This document shows positions 25,710 through 33,820 of a DNA stretch of 34,483 bases, one piece after another. The DNA is taken from contig CANQQG010000024.1 of NCBI GenBank assembly GCA_947625875.1, positions 1 through 34,483 on the forward strand, written 5' to 3'. Positions within the stretch are counted from its first letter, which is position 1, and each line of letters starts with the position of its first letter. The position numbers were made by a program, and so were the translations under genes. The DNA comes from an uncultured Lachnospiraceae bacterium. Its GTDB lineage: Bacteria; Bacillota; Clostridia; Lachnospirales; Lachnospiraceae. The notes beneath the pieces were generated by a model, which ran no database searches, was not told where the DNA came from, and saw nothing but the letters and a program-made list of their open reading frames with translations.

Positions 25710-26627
25710 TTAGTTTGTCCTGACAGACTGAATCATTTCAAATAAATGTTCAAGCTGCTCCGCGTCATAATACTCAATCTCTATTTTTCCTTTTTTCTTA
25801 TCTCTCGAATTAATCGTCACCTTTGTTCCAAGAACCTGTTTCATTTTTTCTTCAATATCATGGTAGATGACTTCCATTCTTTTTATCTGTTCATCATCTT
25901 CCGCTTCCTTCTCCGGCTTTTCTTCCTCTCCTTTTAAAATTTTCTTTACCAGCTTTTCCGTCTCACGCACACTGAGCTTTTCATCAAAGATTTTCTGCGC
26001 AACTGTAAACTGCATATCCATATCTTCAATTGATAACAGCGCCCTTGCATGGCCTGTCGTCAGCATTTCATCAATCACCATCTGCTGCACTTTTTCATTT
26101 AATTTCAAAAGGCGCATGGAATTTGTAACAGCCGTCCTTGATTTTGACACGCGCTCCGCCACTTCATCTTGTTTCAGATTAAATTCTGTCAGCAGGCGTT
26201 TATAAGCAACCGCCTCTTCAATTGGATTCAGATTTTCTCTCTGAATATTTTCAATCAGAGAGATCTCCACCATTTCCTGCGGCGTCAGGTTTTTGATGAT
26301 AACAGGGACTTCTTTTTCACCGGCCATCTTTGCCGCTCTCCATCTGCGCTCCCCCGCTATGATCTCATAATAAGAATCTTTGTCCTGCACCAGTAACGGC
26401 TGCAGGACGCCAAACTGTTTTATGGATTCCGAAAGTTCCAGCAGCGCGTCTTCGTCAAAATTTTTTCTCGGCTGTTCCCTGTTCGGCTCCACTTTATTGA
26501 TATTGACCATGACTTCCTGTTTTTTTGCATCACTTCCGGTTTCCGCCGGTATATTTACCTTATCAGGAATCAGGGCATTCAGACCGTTGCCAAGCCCTTT
26601 TCCCAAACCACTCTTTTTTGCAGACAT
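25710..26627 (-). CDS. parB: Chromosome partitioning protein ParB (Spo0J)
   Basis: CTP-dependent DNA clamp that loads at parS and spreads to organise the origin region. The N-terminal ParB domain shows EPNREQPRKNFDEDALLELSESI, the box-II motif GERRWRAAKMAG, and ENIQRENLNPIEEA. The HTH (about 150-185) is LKQDEVAERVSKSRTAVTNSMRLL. A variable acidic linker leads to the dimerisation tail. The start follows the parA stop by one base (TAAGATG), with AAAGGA upstream. Two perfect parS sites lie nearby, completing the system. Confidence 0.98.
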   Translation of the reverse strand: MSAKKSGLGKGLGNGLNALIPDKVNIPAETGSDAKKQEVMVNINKVEPNREQPRKNFDEDALLELSESIKQFGVLQPLLVQDKDSYYEIIAGERRWRAAKMAGEKEVPVIIKNLTPQEMVEISLIENIQRENLNPIEEAVAYKRLLTEFNLKQDEVAERVSKSRTAVTNSMRLLKLNEKVQQMVIDEMLTTGHARALLSIEDMDMQFTVAQKIFDEKLSVRETEKLVKKILKGEEEKPEKEAEDDEQIKRMEVIYHDIEEKMKQVLGTKVTINSRDKKKGKIEIEYYDAEQLEHLFEMIQSVRTN

Positions 26628-26628
26628 C

Positions 26629-27396
26629 TTATATATCCTTTCTATTCATAACTTCCTTTGCCAACAGCCGGTAACTCTCAGCCCCGGCGGATTTTGAATC
26701 ATATTTATTGATCGGCAGGCCATGGCTTGGCGCCTCCGCAAGTTTGATATTTCTTGGAATGATCGTCTTGTAAATCGTCGTATTCAGATTTTCCTTTACA
26801 TTGTCTACGACCTGCATGGACAAATTTGTGCGGGCGTCATACATTGTGAAAACAACACCCTCAATGATCAGGCTTGGATTCAGCCTTTGCTGTACCAGGT
26901 CAATCGTATGTATCAGCTGGCTCAAACCTTCCAGCGCATAATACTCGCACTGGATTGGAACCAGGATTGTGTTCGCTGTCGTCATCGCATTGATCGTCAG
27001 CATATTTAAAGAAGGCGGACAGTCAATAATGATAAAATCATAATCTTCCTTGATATAATCTACTGCATTTTTCAAAATATATTCTTTGTCATTGATTCCC
27101 AGCAATTCAATCTCCGCTCCGGCCAGATTTACATTGGACGGAATCAGATCGAGTCCTTCCATCTGTGTCGGATAAATGCTTGACGTGACCGTACATTCAT
27201 CCAATAAAAGTTCGTAGATTGTATTTTCCATTTCTTCCTTTTCAAAACCAATTCCACTTGTTGTATTTCCCTGCGGATCCATGTCAATAATAAGAACCCT
27301 GTTATTCTTTTCCGCAAGACAAGCAGATAAATTAATAGCAGTCGTTGTCTTCCCAACTCCGCCCTTTTGATTTGCAATTGCAATAATTCTTCCCAT
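26629..27396 (-). CDS. parA: Chromosome partitioning ATPase ParA (Soj)
   Basis: Deviant Walker-type ATPase that moves ParB-parS complexes and, in Bacillus, regulates DnaA. Motifs: IIAIANQKGGVGKTTTAINL (with the signature Lys in KGG), VLIIDMDPQGNTTSG, DFIIIDCPPSLNMLT, and the C-terminal EAPSHGLPINKYD. I use the ATG at 27396 (MGRIIAIANQKGG); a longer frame to 27438 adds residues absent from the family. 255 residues is the normal length. It is the first gene of parA-parB-DUF4446. Confidence 0.98.
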   Translation of the reverse strand: MGRIIAIANQKGGVGKTTTAINLSACLAEKNNRVLIIDMDPQGNTTSGIGFEKEEMENTIYELLLDECTVTSSIYPTQMEGLDLIPSNVNLAGAEIELLGINDKEYILKNAVDYIKEDYDFIIIDCPPSLNMLTINAMTTANTILVPIQCEYYALEGLSQLIHTIDLVQQRLNPSLIIEGVVFTMYDARTNLSMQVVDNVKENLNTTIYKTIIPRNIKLAEAPSHGLPINKYDSKSAGAESYRLLAKEVMNRKDI

Positions 27397-27543
27397 TACA
27401 TTACATTTCCTTTCTCCACTGTAAAAGCGGGACATCAACTATTTTTCATTTATGCTTTCGGCTTATGCTCTTTTACAAAAAACATATTATTTATTGTGCC
27501 AAACACAAAATCCATCTTACTGTTTCTAAATATTAACAGTGTT

Positions 27544-27549
27544 ATTATA
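27544..27549 (-). promoter_or_regulatory. Possible -10 of the parAB promoter
   Basis: TATAAT on the minus strand, about 150 bp before parA and 40 bp from parS1. No convincing -35 is seen. A ParB-bound parS at this distance could influence it. Confidence 0.35.
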
Positions 27550-27588
27550 GCACCTTCTTTTCAGTTTTTCTATAAGATTTTACAAAAA

Positions 27589-27604
27589 TGTTTCACGTGA
27601 AACA
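27589..27604. promoter_or_regulatory. parS site 1
   Basis: TGTTTCACGTGAAACA, a perfect 16-bp match to the palindromic parS consensus bound by ParB/Spo0J. Confidence 0.97.
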
Positions 27605-28620
27605 TTTTTCATAATTTTTCAATAATCCTGTAACAATTCCAAAATATAATATGAGAACACAAAAAACATTGCTGTAATCTCAACAATCCCGATACACAGA
27701 TTTACTTTTATTTCAAGGCAATAGGATTTCCATTACTGCTCCGGCTTTTTCACACCGAAGCCGCTGGAAACAATGAATTAAACAGCCTGTCCTGTCGCCA
27801 TATAAATTATTCTGAATCTGTTGGTAAATTTTTTTGAAAGCAATTGACAGTTTACGCAACATCACAAAGTCATATTACACATTTCAAATGCATTTGATGT
27901 AATAATTTCGAAATACATGGGGCTGTCGCACGAAGGAACGAAAATGCAAGATATCGTATCATTTCATTGGAACACAACACCTTATCTTGTTGTTTAATCC
28001 TTATTGCGACAACTCCATTTGCATCACAGTATAAATTTACAATTACAGTAAACGACATTATTTCTTGTACTTGGCTGTTTAAAAGTTGTTGATTATAAGA
28101 CATTAGACATTCACAGAACGTCCAAGTTCAAAAAAATATTCGTTTACTATAAAGACTGATAAGCAGCATATTGATAAAGATTATTCTATTCTTGTTCGTT
28201 TTCCAAGTTTGACCAATTTAATGAAACTCCTTGTAGCAGAACTGCGGAATGTCAACTTGAGACTCAACTCGCTCCGCTCATCATTAATTTGTTACAAAGC
28301 AGAGCTGCAAGAAATTTACCCTAAAAGATTAAAATCAATTTCAGCATATAACCCTTTAAATTTCGGTATTTTTTTGCTAAATGTCAAAAGTAACAAATAA
28401 GTGGATTTTTATTTTCAATGACTTAGCGTTTTGGCAAAGCAAATATACTGAATTAAATCATAAACTAATATACCCTACCCAAAGTCATGAATAAAAAAAT
28501 TATCCGAAAATCAAATGCTGTCAATTACACAGTCGTGTGGTGCTGGAATTGCAGGCAATTCTGTACTGTCCAGATAAATAAATCATAAAAAATCTCTTGA
28601 TATTTATAATTCATATAAAA
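27605..28620. other. Gene-free interval between two parS sites
   Basis: About 1 kb, AT-rich, without an ORF that has a ribosome site or recognisable similarity. It holds an imperfect stem-loop at 27728-27769 (arms TTCCA/TGGAA and CGGCTT/AAGCCG) and copy B of the 98-bp element at 27919-28016. Elsewhere I see nothing, including no clear DnaA boxes. Frames at 27870-28103 (minus) and 28209-28400 (plus, TTG start) look like chance. It may be a rearrangement junction: rsmG/mnmG, the usual neighbours of parA in Firmicutes, are missing. Confidence 0.6.
27919..28016. repeat. 98-bp imperfect palindromic element, copy B
   Basis: Starts GGGGCTGTCGCA and ends gcgacaactcc. It is nearly identical to 21558-21655. 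In this copy the terminal inverted repeats pair better (GGGGCTGTCGCA against GGAGTTGTCGCA). It is inserted in non-coding sequence, with no obvious target duplication longer than two or three bases. Confidence 0.75.
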
Positions 28621-28636
28621 TGTTTCACGTGAAACA
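28621..28636. promoter_or_regulatory. parS site 2
   Basis: TGTTTCACGTGAAACA, identical to parS site 1 and 1032 bp from it. It lies 64 bp beyond the stop of the acetyltransferase gene. Confidence 0.97.
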
Positions 28637-28699
28637 TTTTATTATTTTGATACTTTTCATTAAAACATATCATTTATATAAATCTTATTTTTCTGACCA

Positions 28700-29308
28700 T
28701 CAATAATCATTAACATCAAATTTTCTGTTTTTATAATAAAAATTTCTGTCCTCCTGTGTTATTTTTCGAATAATTCTGCATGGATTTCCCGCAGCAATCA
28801 CATTATCCGGAAGATCTTTTGTAACCACGCTTCCGGCCCCGATGACAACATTATCTCCGATTTTTACGCCCGGCAACACACAGACATTTCCGCCAATCCA
28901 GACATTATCTCCGATCGTAATGTCAATCCCGTACTCATATCCGGAATTGCGCGAATCCGGGTGAACAGGGTGTCCCGCCGTATAAATCGAAACGTTTGGA
29001 GCAAACATCACATTCTTTCCAATCCGCACCTTTCCAACATCCAGTATAACAAGGTTATAATTTGCATAAAAATTCTCTCCAACCTCAATATTATAACCAT
29101 AATCACAATGGAACGGTGGCTCAATATAAACCTCATCGCCTGTTTTTCCCAAAATCCGTTTCAATAAATCCACCTGTTCGTTCCATTGTTCAGGCGGCAA
29201 ATGATTATACTGATAGATACGCTTTTTGTTTTCAAGGCGTTCTTCACTTAAACCGTCCATCCACGCTTTATAAGGCAAATTTGCGAGCATTCTTTCTTTC
29301 TGAGTCAT
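28700..29308 (-). CDS. Sugar O-acetyltransferase (maltose/galactoside acetyltransferase type), 202 aa
   Basis: Left-handed beta-helix acetyltransferase that moves acetyl from acetyl-CoA to a sugar hydroxyl. The N-terminal Mac domain is MTQKERMLANLPYKAW and following residues. The hexapeptide repeats run from about residue 60 (FHCDYGYNIEVGENFYANYN) to GDNVVIGAGSVVTKDLPDNVIAAGNPCRII. The catalytic His is in SIYTAGHPVHP. Length is normal for Maa/LacA/NodL. The ribosome site is weak (GAAGAAG). Exact sugar unknown. A single gene between parS2 and tRNA-Ala. Confidence 0.93.
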   Translation of the reverse strand: MTQKERMLANLPYKAWMDGLSEERLENKKRIYQYNHLPPEQWNEQVDLLKRILGKTGDEVYIEPPFHCDYGYNIEVGENFYANYNLVILDVGKVRIGKNVMFAPNVSIYTAGHPVHPDSRNSGYEYGIDITIGDNVWIGGNVCVLPGVKIGDNVVIGAGSVVTKDLPDNVIAAGNPCRIIRKITQEDRNFYYKNRKFDVNDY

Positions 29309-29551
29309 TGTACATTCTTCTTCATTTTCTAATTTTCAATTTATAAATTTTTTTCAGGACTTACTGACATTATAATCATGAAATGCAGTCATATATAACA
29401 ATCCAATATTCATAAATAATTACAGCAACACCCAATCAGATTATAACATAATAAAGAGAAAAAAACTCCTGTGTAACATTTAATATCTAAAAAAAACAAC
29501 TTGTTTATCAGAAAAAAACAGCAAAAAATACAATTAATTTTAAAACAATGC
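29309..29551. other. AT-rich gap before tRNA-Ala
   Basis: No gene, hairpin or repeat is visible before the tRNA promoter. It presumably also carries the acetyltransferase promoter, which I cannot place. Confidence 0.5.
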
Positions 29552-29579
29552 TTGCAATCTGAAAAAAATGTGTTATAAT
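29552..29579 (+). promoter_or_regulatory. Promoter of tRNA-Ala
   Basis: TTGCAA (29552-29557), 16-bp spacer, TATAAT (29574-29579) with an extended TG two positions before it (TGTTATAAT). It is 31 bp before the tRNA. Confidence 0.85.
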
Positions 29580-29610
29580 AAAATAGGTTTTTGAGAAAAG
29601 CAAAAATCTT

Positions 29611-29683
29611 GGGGATATAGCTCAGTTGGGAGAGCGATACGTTCGCAACGTATAGGTCACGAGTTCGAGTCTCGCTATCTCCA
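29611..29683 (+). tRNA. tRNA-Ala (anticodon CGC)
   Basis: 73-base cloverleaf: acceptor GGGGATA/TATCTCC with the G3-U70 pair that identifies alanine tRNAs, D stem GCTC/GAGC, anticodon stem ATACG/CGTAT with loop TTCGCAA, T loop TTCGAGT, discriminator A. CCA is not encoded. The outer T-stem pair is A-C. Confidence 0.95.
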
Positions 29684-29684
29684 T

Positions 29685-29730
29685 AAAAAGAAACAGCGTA
29701 TTGATGATTATCAGTACGCTGTTTCTTTTT
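29685..29730. terminator. Bidirectional intrinsic terminator
   Basis: A perfect 16-bp inverted repeat (aaaaagaaacagcgta / tacgctgtttcttttt) extended by five more pairs around the loop gatt. T-runs on both sides serve tRNA-Ala and the minus-strand gene ending at 29734. Confidence 0.92.
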
Positions 29731-29733
29731 TAA

Positions 29734-30084
29734 TTATTGTATTTCACCATTTACAATCAATACGGTTTTTTCATCTGTATACCCCGCAAGGATATTTTTA
29801 TATAACAGGATATCCTCATCATTTACTTCCCGATCAGTCGTAAGCGATACTTCCAGATTGTACTGTCCCGTTGCCTGATTATGCGTTACCGCCACATCAG
29901 CAGACTCCACTCCTTCCAGATCTGTAAACAATCCTTTTACCGTCCGCGTGATATAAGCGCTGTACTGTTCTTTTTTCTGTGTTTCCATTTTACGGATATT
30001 CCATAAATGTGCAAACAGAAACAAAAGACATAAAAAAGCAGCCATAGATAAAAAGATAATATATTTTTGTTTCTCTTTTTTCAT
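29734..30084 (-). CDS. Small membrane-anchored protein (116 aa)
   Basis: I do not recognise the family. One N-terminal membrane helix (about 8-28, YIIFLSMAAFLCLLFLFAHL) after a basic start, then a domain of about 80 residues. Its pattern (TVKGLFTDLEGVESADVAVTH, YNLEVSLTTDREVNDEDILL, YTDEKTVLIVNG) suggests a small alpha/beta ring-building or YscJ/SpoIIIAG-like fold; that likeness is only an impression. It is 17 bp downstream of the repeat-bearing secreted protein and ends at a strong terminator, so it is the last gene of that locus. The outside domain may interact with that protein. Confidence 0.6.
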   Translation of the reverse strand: MKKEKQKYIIFLSMAAFLCLLFLFAHLWNIRKMETQKKEQYSAYITRTVKGLFTDLEGVESADVAVTHNQATGQYNLEVSLTTDREVNDEDILLYKNILAGYTDEKTVLIVNGEIQ

Positions 30085-30101
30085 CTAATCATTCTCCAAA
30101 A

Positions 30102-30968
30102 TTACTGTTCCATATCAAAAGACAGAGAACTGTTCACAGGATTGTAAGAAGCGCCAAATAATACAGGATAAGAAGAACCAGATGACGGAGGTGTAACATC
30201 TAAAAATAAAACATGACTCCATTTTGTGGCAACCTTACTATCCTCATTCCATTTACAATGCCATAAACTATTTTTTATAGAATATGTGCCATGCAAATTA
30301 TTAATATATCCATCCTGACCATCAGGATACCATGTACAAGATAAATCAACAACAATTACTGTTGTTGTAATTCCTAATACTTTCCCTGTAATATCATATG
30401 TCTTTTTTGATGTGCGCAAGTTATCTTTTGTCAGGCTTTCACTGGAACTGACGCAGGTAATGGCAATTTCTCCATTATCCGGAGTATAGCCAATTATTTT
30501 TGATTCTCCTACGTCCAATTCCTGAAAATCGCCTGACAAAAATTTTTCATACTCTTCTTTCTTTTTACCTTCCAATTGTATCTTATTTTCCGGAGCTGCC
30601 AAATCAGTTTCGATCTCTCCTGTTTCTATTACATCTCGCGTTTCCCCATCTTCAGATTCTTCTGCCATACTTTCACTCGAACTGACACAAGTTATGGCAA
30701 TTTCTTCGCCAAATAAAGTGTGGCCAATAACCTTTGATTCGCCTACGTCCAATTCGTGAGAATCGCCTGACAAAAATTTTTCATATTGCTCTTTCTTTTT
30801 ACCTTCCAATTGAACCGTTTCTGGCTCAGCCAGATTCGTTTCAATACTTCCGGTTTCCACTTCATGATACGCACTGCCAGTTTTATATCCCTGCGCATAT
30901 ACAATCTGCGGCAAACACAAACTCACAACAGCAAATAACGCCACAGCCTTTACTTTATTTAATTTCAT
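30102..30968 (-). CDS. Secreted protein with two internal ~63-residue repeats (288 aa)
   Basis: Unknown function. A signal peptide MKLNKVKAVALFAVVSLCLP ends near VYAQG. Two repeats follow (about residues 38-100 and 115-178), each starting ETG-IET-LA-PE, continuing QLEGKKKEQYEKFLSGD, then HELDVGESKVIGHT, and ending IAITCVSSSES. The C-terminal ~100 residues are beta-rich and Cys-containing (CTWYPDGQDGYINNLHGTYS), ending SLSFDMEQ. The ATG at 30968 is preferred to 30977 because AGGAG is too close to the latter. It lies behind a LytTR/GHKL pair and is the probable output, or the signal precursor, of that system. Confidence 0.7.
   Translation of the reverse strand: MKLNKVKAVALFAVVSLCLPQIVYAQGYKTGSAYHEVETGSIETNLAEPETVQLEGKKKEQYEKFLSGDSHELDVGESKVIGHTLFGEEIAITCVSSSESMAEESEDGETRDVIETGEIETDLAAPENKIQLEGKKKEEYEKFLSGDFQELDVGESKIIGYTPDNGEIAITCVSSSESLTKDNLRTSKKTYDITGKVLGITTTVIVVDLSCTWYPDGQDGYINNLHGTYSIKNSLWHCKWNEDSKVATKWSHVLFLDVTPPSSGSSYPVLFGASYNPVNSSLSFDMEQ
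30435..30626 (-). repeat. Coding repeat 2 of the secreted protein
   Basis: Encodes the second ETG-IET ... CVSSSES unit (64 residues). It is clearly homologous to 30669-30857, with one extra residue (ENKIQLEG against ETVQLEG). Confidence 0.85.
30669..30857 (-). repeat. Coding repeat 1 of the secreted protein
   Basis: Encodes the first 63-residue unit; see 30435-30626. High identity at both DNA and protein level indicates a fairly recent internal duplication. Confidence 0.85.
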
Positions 30969-31028
30969 AATATCCATGCTCCTTTGCTCTAAAATATTTT
31001 TTAACCATTCATAATAATCTCTTTCTAC

Positions 31029-31100
31029 TCATTTCAAAGGCGGCGGTATGCCATTTTCTATTTCACTTTTCATCTCATATCCCTGTAATCCTCTCCGCAT
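31029..31100 (-). CDS. Possible 23-aa peptide between kinase and secreted protein
   Basis: Tiny ORF starting MRRGLQGYEMKSEIEN and ending GIPPPLK. The ATG follows AAGGGGA closely, with AAAGGA 12 bases upstream. It sits where AgrD-type or other signal peptides are often encoded, in the kinase-to-exoprotein gap of a LytTR/GHKL locus. It lacks Cys, so a thiolactone AgrD peptide is excluded. It may be chance. Confidence 0.25.
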   Translation of the reverse strand: MRRGLQGYEMKSEIENGIPPPLK

Positions 31101-31131
31101 TCCCCTTCACTATCCTTTCAAAACTGTTATT

Positions 31132-32442
31132 TTATTCAACCGGCAACACGACAACAGCGCAAAACTTTTCTTTATCCACATAATATTCAAAAAAACCATT
31201 ATATTTTTCCGCGGTTTTTGAAATACTCTCCATGCCAATGCCATGCAGCCCAGGCTCTTCTTTCGTTGATAAAAGTCTGCCGTCGCTTTCTTTTAGCTCG
31301 CCTGTAAAATCATTCAAGACTTTCATCAGGCACAGCTTACCGTCCTTCTGCATAAATATCCATACCCTGACTGACGCGCCTTTTCCCTTCCGGGCAGCCG
31401 CTGATACCGCATTATCCAACATATTGCCAAGCATTGCGATCAAATCCGTATCTCGGACATGGGAAAGCACAACGCCCGGCTCCACATATGCTTCAAACAA
31501 AATACCCGCCGTTTTTGCTTTTTCGGCATATTCTGACAAAACCGCATTCAACATTTTATGGCTGCTGTATGCACAGGTATTCCCTTTACTCAATTTTGCG
31601 CCCAGTTCCTCGACAATGCTGCAGATTTCTTCATTGCCGCTTTCATATGCAAGTTGTCCGATCGCCGTCAGATAATGTGATACATTATGTACGATCTCAG
31701 CATAACGCTCCTCTACCGCTGTTATCTCGTCCATTTTTTCAAATGAAGTCTCCAAATAGACAGTCTCAATCCGCCGCCTTGCATTTTCATTCAGATTTTC
31801 CGCATATATCTGAAAAATATAAAAAAACAATAAATCTCCGGCAATAATAATAAGAAAACACAGAAGCAGAATAAGCTTCCATATTCCGGTACCGTTAAAA
31901 TCCAGCCCCATGTAAAAAACAGTTACCATGATACCGAGTGATGTGACCGGTACCGCCAGATAAACCAAAAAAACTTTATGTGGAATCTGATTATCCGTTT
32001 TTCCGGACTTTCGCTTCAAAATAAAAAACACTGCCACATTCAGGCACTTCACCAACAACAGCTGGCAGGCAAGCTCCGAAATCAGCAGAAAACCTGATTC
32101 AGGAAAAAAAGCAAAGACCGCTTCTGATAAAAAAACATAAAAAAACTCAACTCCGACCATCACCAGATATGCCGCAGCAAAATATCCGGGATGCACCCCA
32201 AATTCATCATGAAAGACAAGAGCCGCGATTCCCCATAACACAAGAGGAAAAAGAACAAGATAAGCAGTACGTCCCTGAAAAATCTGAAAAAGCTGCAGCG
32301 CAAATAAACTGCCGCAAACAGCCACGCAAACCCACTTTGCCGATTTCTTTTTTATCGTTATCCCAAAAAAACGGTAACAGCATACAAATAACAGAAAAAT
32401 CTCCGCCACACACCCGATCAAAATAAAAAACCTGCCTGCCAT
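31132..32442 (-). CDS. GHKL (AgrC-like) sensor histidine kinase (436 aa)
   Basis: Membrane sensor kinase. About six to seven hydrophobic segments fill the first 215 residues. The phospho-acceptor region is RYAEIVHNVSHYLTAIGQL (candidate His at about 252 and 256). The ATP-binding domain has an N box AMLGNMLDNAVSAAARKGKG and a G box HGIGMESISKTAEKYNGFFEYY. It resembles AgrC and belongs with the LytTR regulator just upstream, whose stop lies 18 bp before this start. The ATG at 32442 has GGAGGG six bases upstream; the longer frame begins at a TTG. The ligand is unknown; a peptide is plausible. Confidence 0.9.
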   Translation of the reverse strand: MAGRFFILIGCVAEIFLLFVCCYRFFGITIKKKSAKWVCVAVCGSLFALQLFQIFQGRTAYLVLFPLVLWGIAALVFHDEFGVHPGYFAAAYLVMVGVEFFYVFLSEAVFAFFPESGFLLISELACQLLLVKCLNVAVFFILKRKSGKTDNQIPHKVFLVYLAVPVTSLGIMVTVFYMGLDFNGTGIWKLILLLCFLIIIAGDLLFFYIFQIYAENLNENARRRIETVYLETSFEKMDEITAVEERYAEIVHNVSHYLTAIGQLAYESGNEEICSIVEELGAKLSKGNTCAYSSHKMLNAVLSEYAEKAKTAGILFEAYVEPGVVLSHVRDTDLIAMLGNMLDNAVSAAARKGKGASVRVWIFMQKDGKLCLMKVLNDFTGELKESDGRLLSTKEEPGLHGIGMESISKTAEKYNGFFEYYVDKEKFCAVVVLPVE

Positions 32443-32460
32443 GTCATGCCCTCCATACAA

Positions 32461-33225
32461 TCACATATATTTTTTTGCCAGATTTTTAGTAAATGCCAAT
32501 CGAAACGATTTCTGATACGTTCTGGAAACCGAGAGTTTTTCCCCATTATCCAACAACAGCTCATGGTTATTCACATTTTCAACATGATCTATATTTACGA
32601 CATAACTATTGTGCGCAAAGACCAGCTCCTCATATCTTTCCGACAGTACTTTCAACTTTTCATCCAGCAGTATCCGACCCTCAAATTCCGCTTCTTTACA
32701 ATCCGCAGAAACGACTGCCCGGCTTCCCCGTTTTGCATTCTCTATGTACAAAATATTTTTAAGCCTGACTCTGACAGTGCCATTCCTGTAATGTCCGACT
32801 AAAAACAGCTCTCTCGCATTCCTTTTTACTTCTTTTAAAATCTCACTAACTTCATCCAAAAAAAGAGTTTCCGGATCGGATTTTAACAGATAACGGAACG
32901 GAGAGACTTTAAACGACTGCACTGTCGGCTGGCATACGCCCGAACAAAATACAAGCGTTGTATACGGATGCCGCTGGCGAAAGTGTATGGCTGTCTCATT
33001 TCCGTCCATGCCGCCTAAAAACATATCCAAAATCAGTAGATCATACTGGATATTATCCTCGATATGCAAAAGCAGCTCCTCTCCGGAATAAAATTCATAA
33101 AATTTTAACGTATGCGCCGTATCGCCTTCTACCTGAATGATAATCTTTTTTATATATTCCACAAATAATTTATCATCATCACAAATTGCTATATGATACA
33201 AACCTTTCCACCACTCTCCCGCCAT
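32461..33225 (-). CDS. LytTR-family response regulator (254 aa)
   Basis: Receiver domain with CDDDKL acidic pocket and phospho-acceptor Asp67 in YDLLILDMFL; the usual Lys-Pro after the fourth strand is Lys-Ser (RYLLKSDPE). The LytTR domain (about 150-250) has NILYIENAKRGSRAVV, LVFAHNSYVVNIDHV and LSVSRTYQKSFRLAFTKNL. The ATG at 33225 has no ribosome site; a TTG at 33201 (YHIAICDDD just after it) would give a more typical N-terminus. It is the first gene of the locus. An 11-mer (AAAACTGTTAT) occurs upstream of this gene and again before the secreted-protein region, a candidate binding site. Confidence 0.9.
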   Translation of the reverse strand: MAGEWWKGLYHIAICDDDKLFVEYIKKIIIQVEGDTAHTLKFYEFYSGEELLLHIEDNIQYDLLILDMFLGGMDGNETAIHFRQRHPYTTLVFCSGVCQPTVQSFKVSPFRYLLKSDPETLFLDEVSEILKEVKRNARELFLVGHYRNGTVRVRLKNILYIENAKRGSRAVVSADCKEAEFEGRILLDEKLKVLSERYEELVFAHNSYVVNIDHVENVNNHELLLDNGEKLSVSRTYQKSFRLAFTKNLAKKYM

Positions 33226-33343
33226 TTTTCAATTATCCGGTATTGCACATCGTTTTTCTGACATCATGATAATAGAATAACACATAAAAACTGTTATGAA
33301 TGCAATGTCCAAAATTTGACAGATAAAGTCCACATTCAGACAT

Positions 33344-33380
33344 AAAAAAGCACATGGTTTACAGTCAATGCTCCATGTGC
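33344..33380 (-). terminator. Intrinsic terminator of the XRE/membrane-protein operon
   Basis: Minus strand: stem GCACATGG/CCATGTGC with a 15-base loop, followed by TTTTTT. It lies 18 bp after the membrane-protein stop. Confidence 0.8.
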
Positions 33381-33397
33381 CTCTTTATATAATTGCT

Positions 33398-33817
33398 TTA
33401 CATTTCTTTCTGATATCTGGACATAAGAATCAGTTCCAAAACAGTCTTAAAGAAAAATATTCCGATTGCGGTAAGTATCACCCATAACGGAGCATCTAAG
33501 AATATTGCCACCCAAGCCACCGCCATCACAGCCCACTGCAATATTTCTCCTGCTTTTGCCTGCGCCTTTAACCGTATAATAACATTCCGCTCGTCCTGAG
33601 ATTCAATTTCATGTTGTTTCCATTTTTCCGGATCTTTCTTTTCCATACGGAAAAAACGCCACATGGAAATACCTGCGCTTGCAACAAGCCCCACTCCAAG
33701 CCCGGTCAGCACTCCGTCCACATTATCCGGGATCTTATTATACAGAATAATGCCAAACGCAACAGAAATAACTCCCAACATAGTAATCATCAAATACAAA
33801 AACGATTTCTTTTTCAT
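33398..33817 (-). CDS. Small integral membrane protein (139 aa)
   Basis: Four probable membrane helices (about 6-24, 33-52, 92-108, 112-130). A cytoplasmic loop contains KKDPEKWKQHEIESQDERNVIIRLKAQAKAG, typical of small proteins that pair with XRE regulators in Firmicutes. No enzymatic motif. The gene starts three bases after the regulator stop, so they are one operon. Function unknown; a role in membrane stress or peptide response is only a guess from the pairing. Confidence 0.75.
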   Translation of the reverse strand: MKKKSFLYLMITMLGVISVAFGIILYNKIPDNVDGVLTGLGVGLVASAGISMWRFFRMEKKDPEKWKQHEIESQDERNVIIRLKAQAKAGEILQWAVMAVAWVAIFLDAPLWVILTAIGIFFFKTVLELILMSRYQKEM

Positions 33818-33820
33818 TTT

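Noticed and set aside
27870..28103. 77-codon minus-strand ORF through the copy B element
   Set aside because: No ribosome site, no recognisable similarity, and half of it is the palindromic element read through.
28209..28400. 63-codon plus-strand ORF in the parS interval
   Set aside because: TTG start without a ribosome site and no family resemblance; treated as chance or very old remnant.
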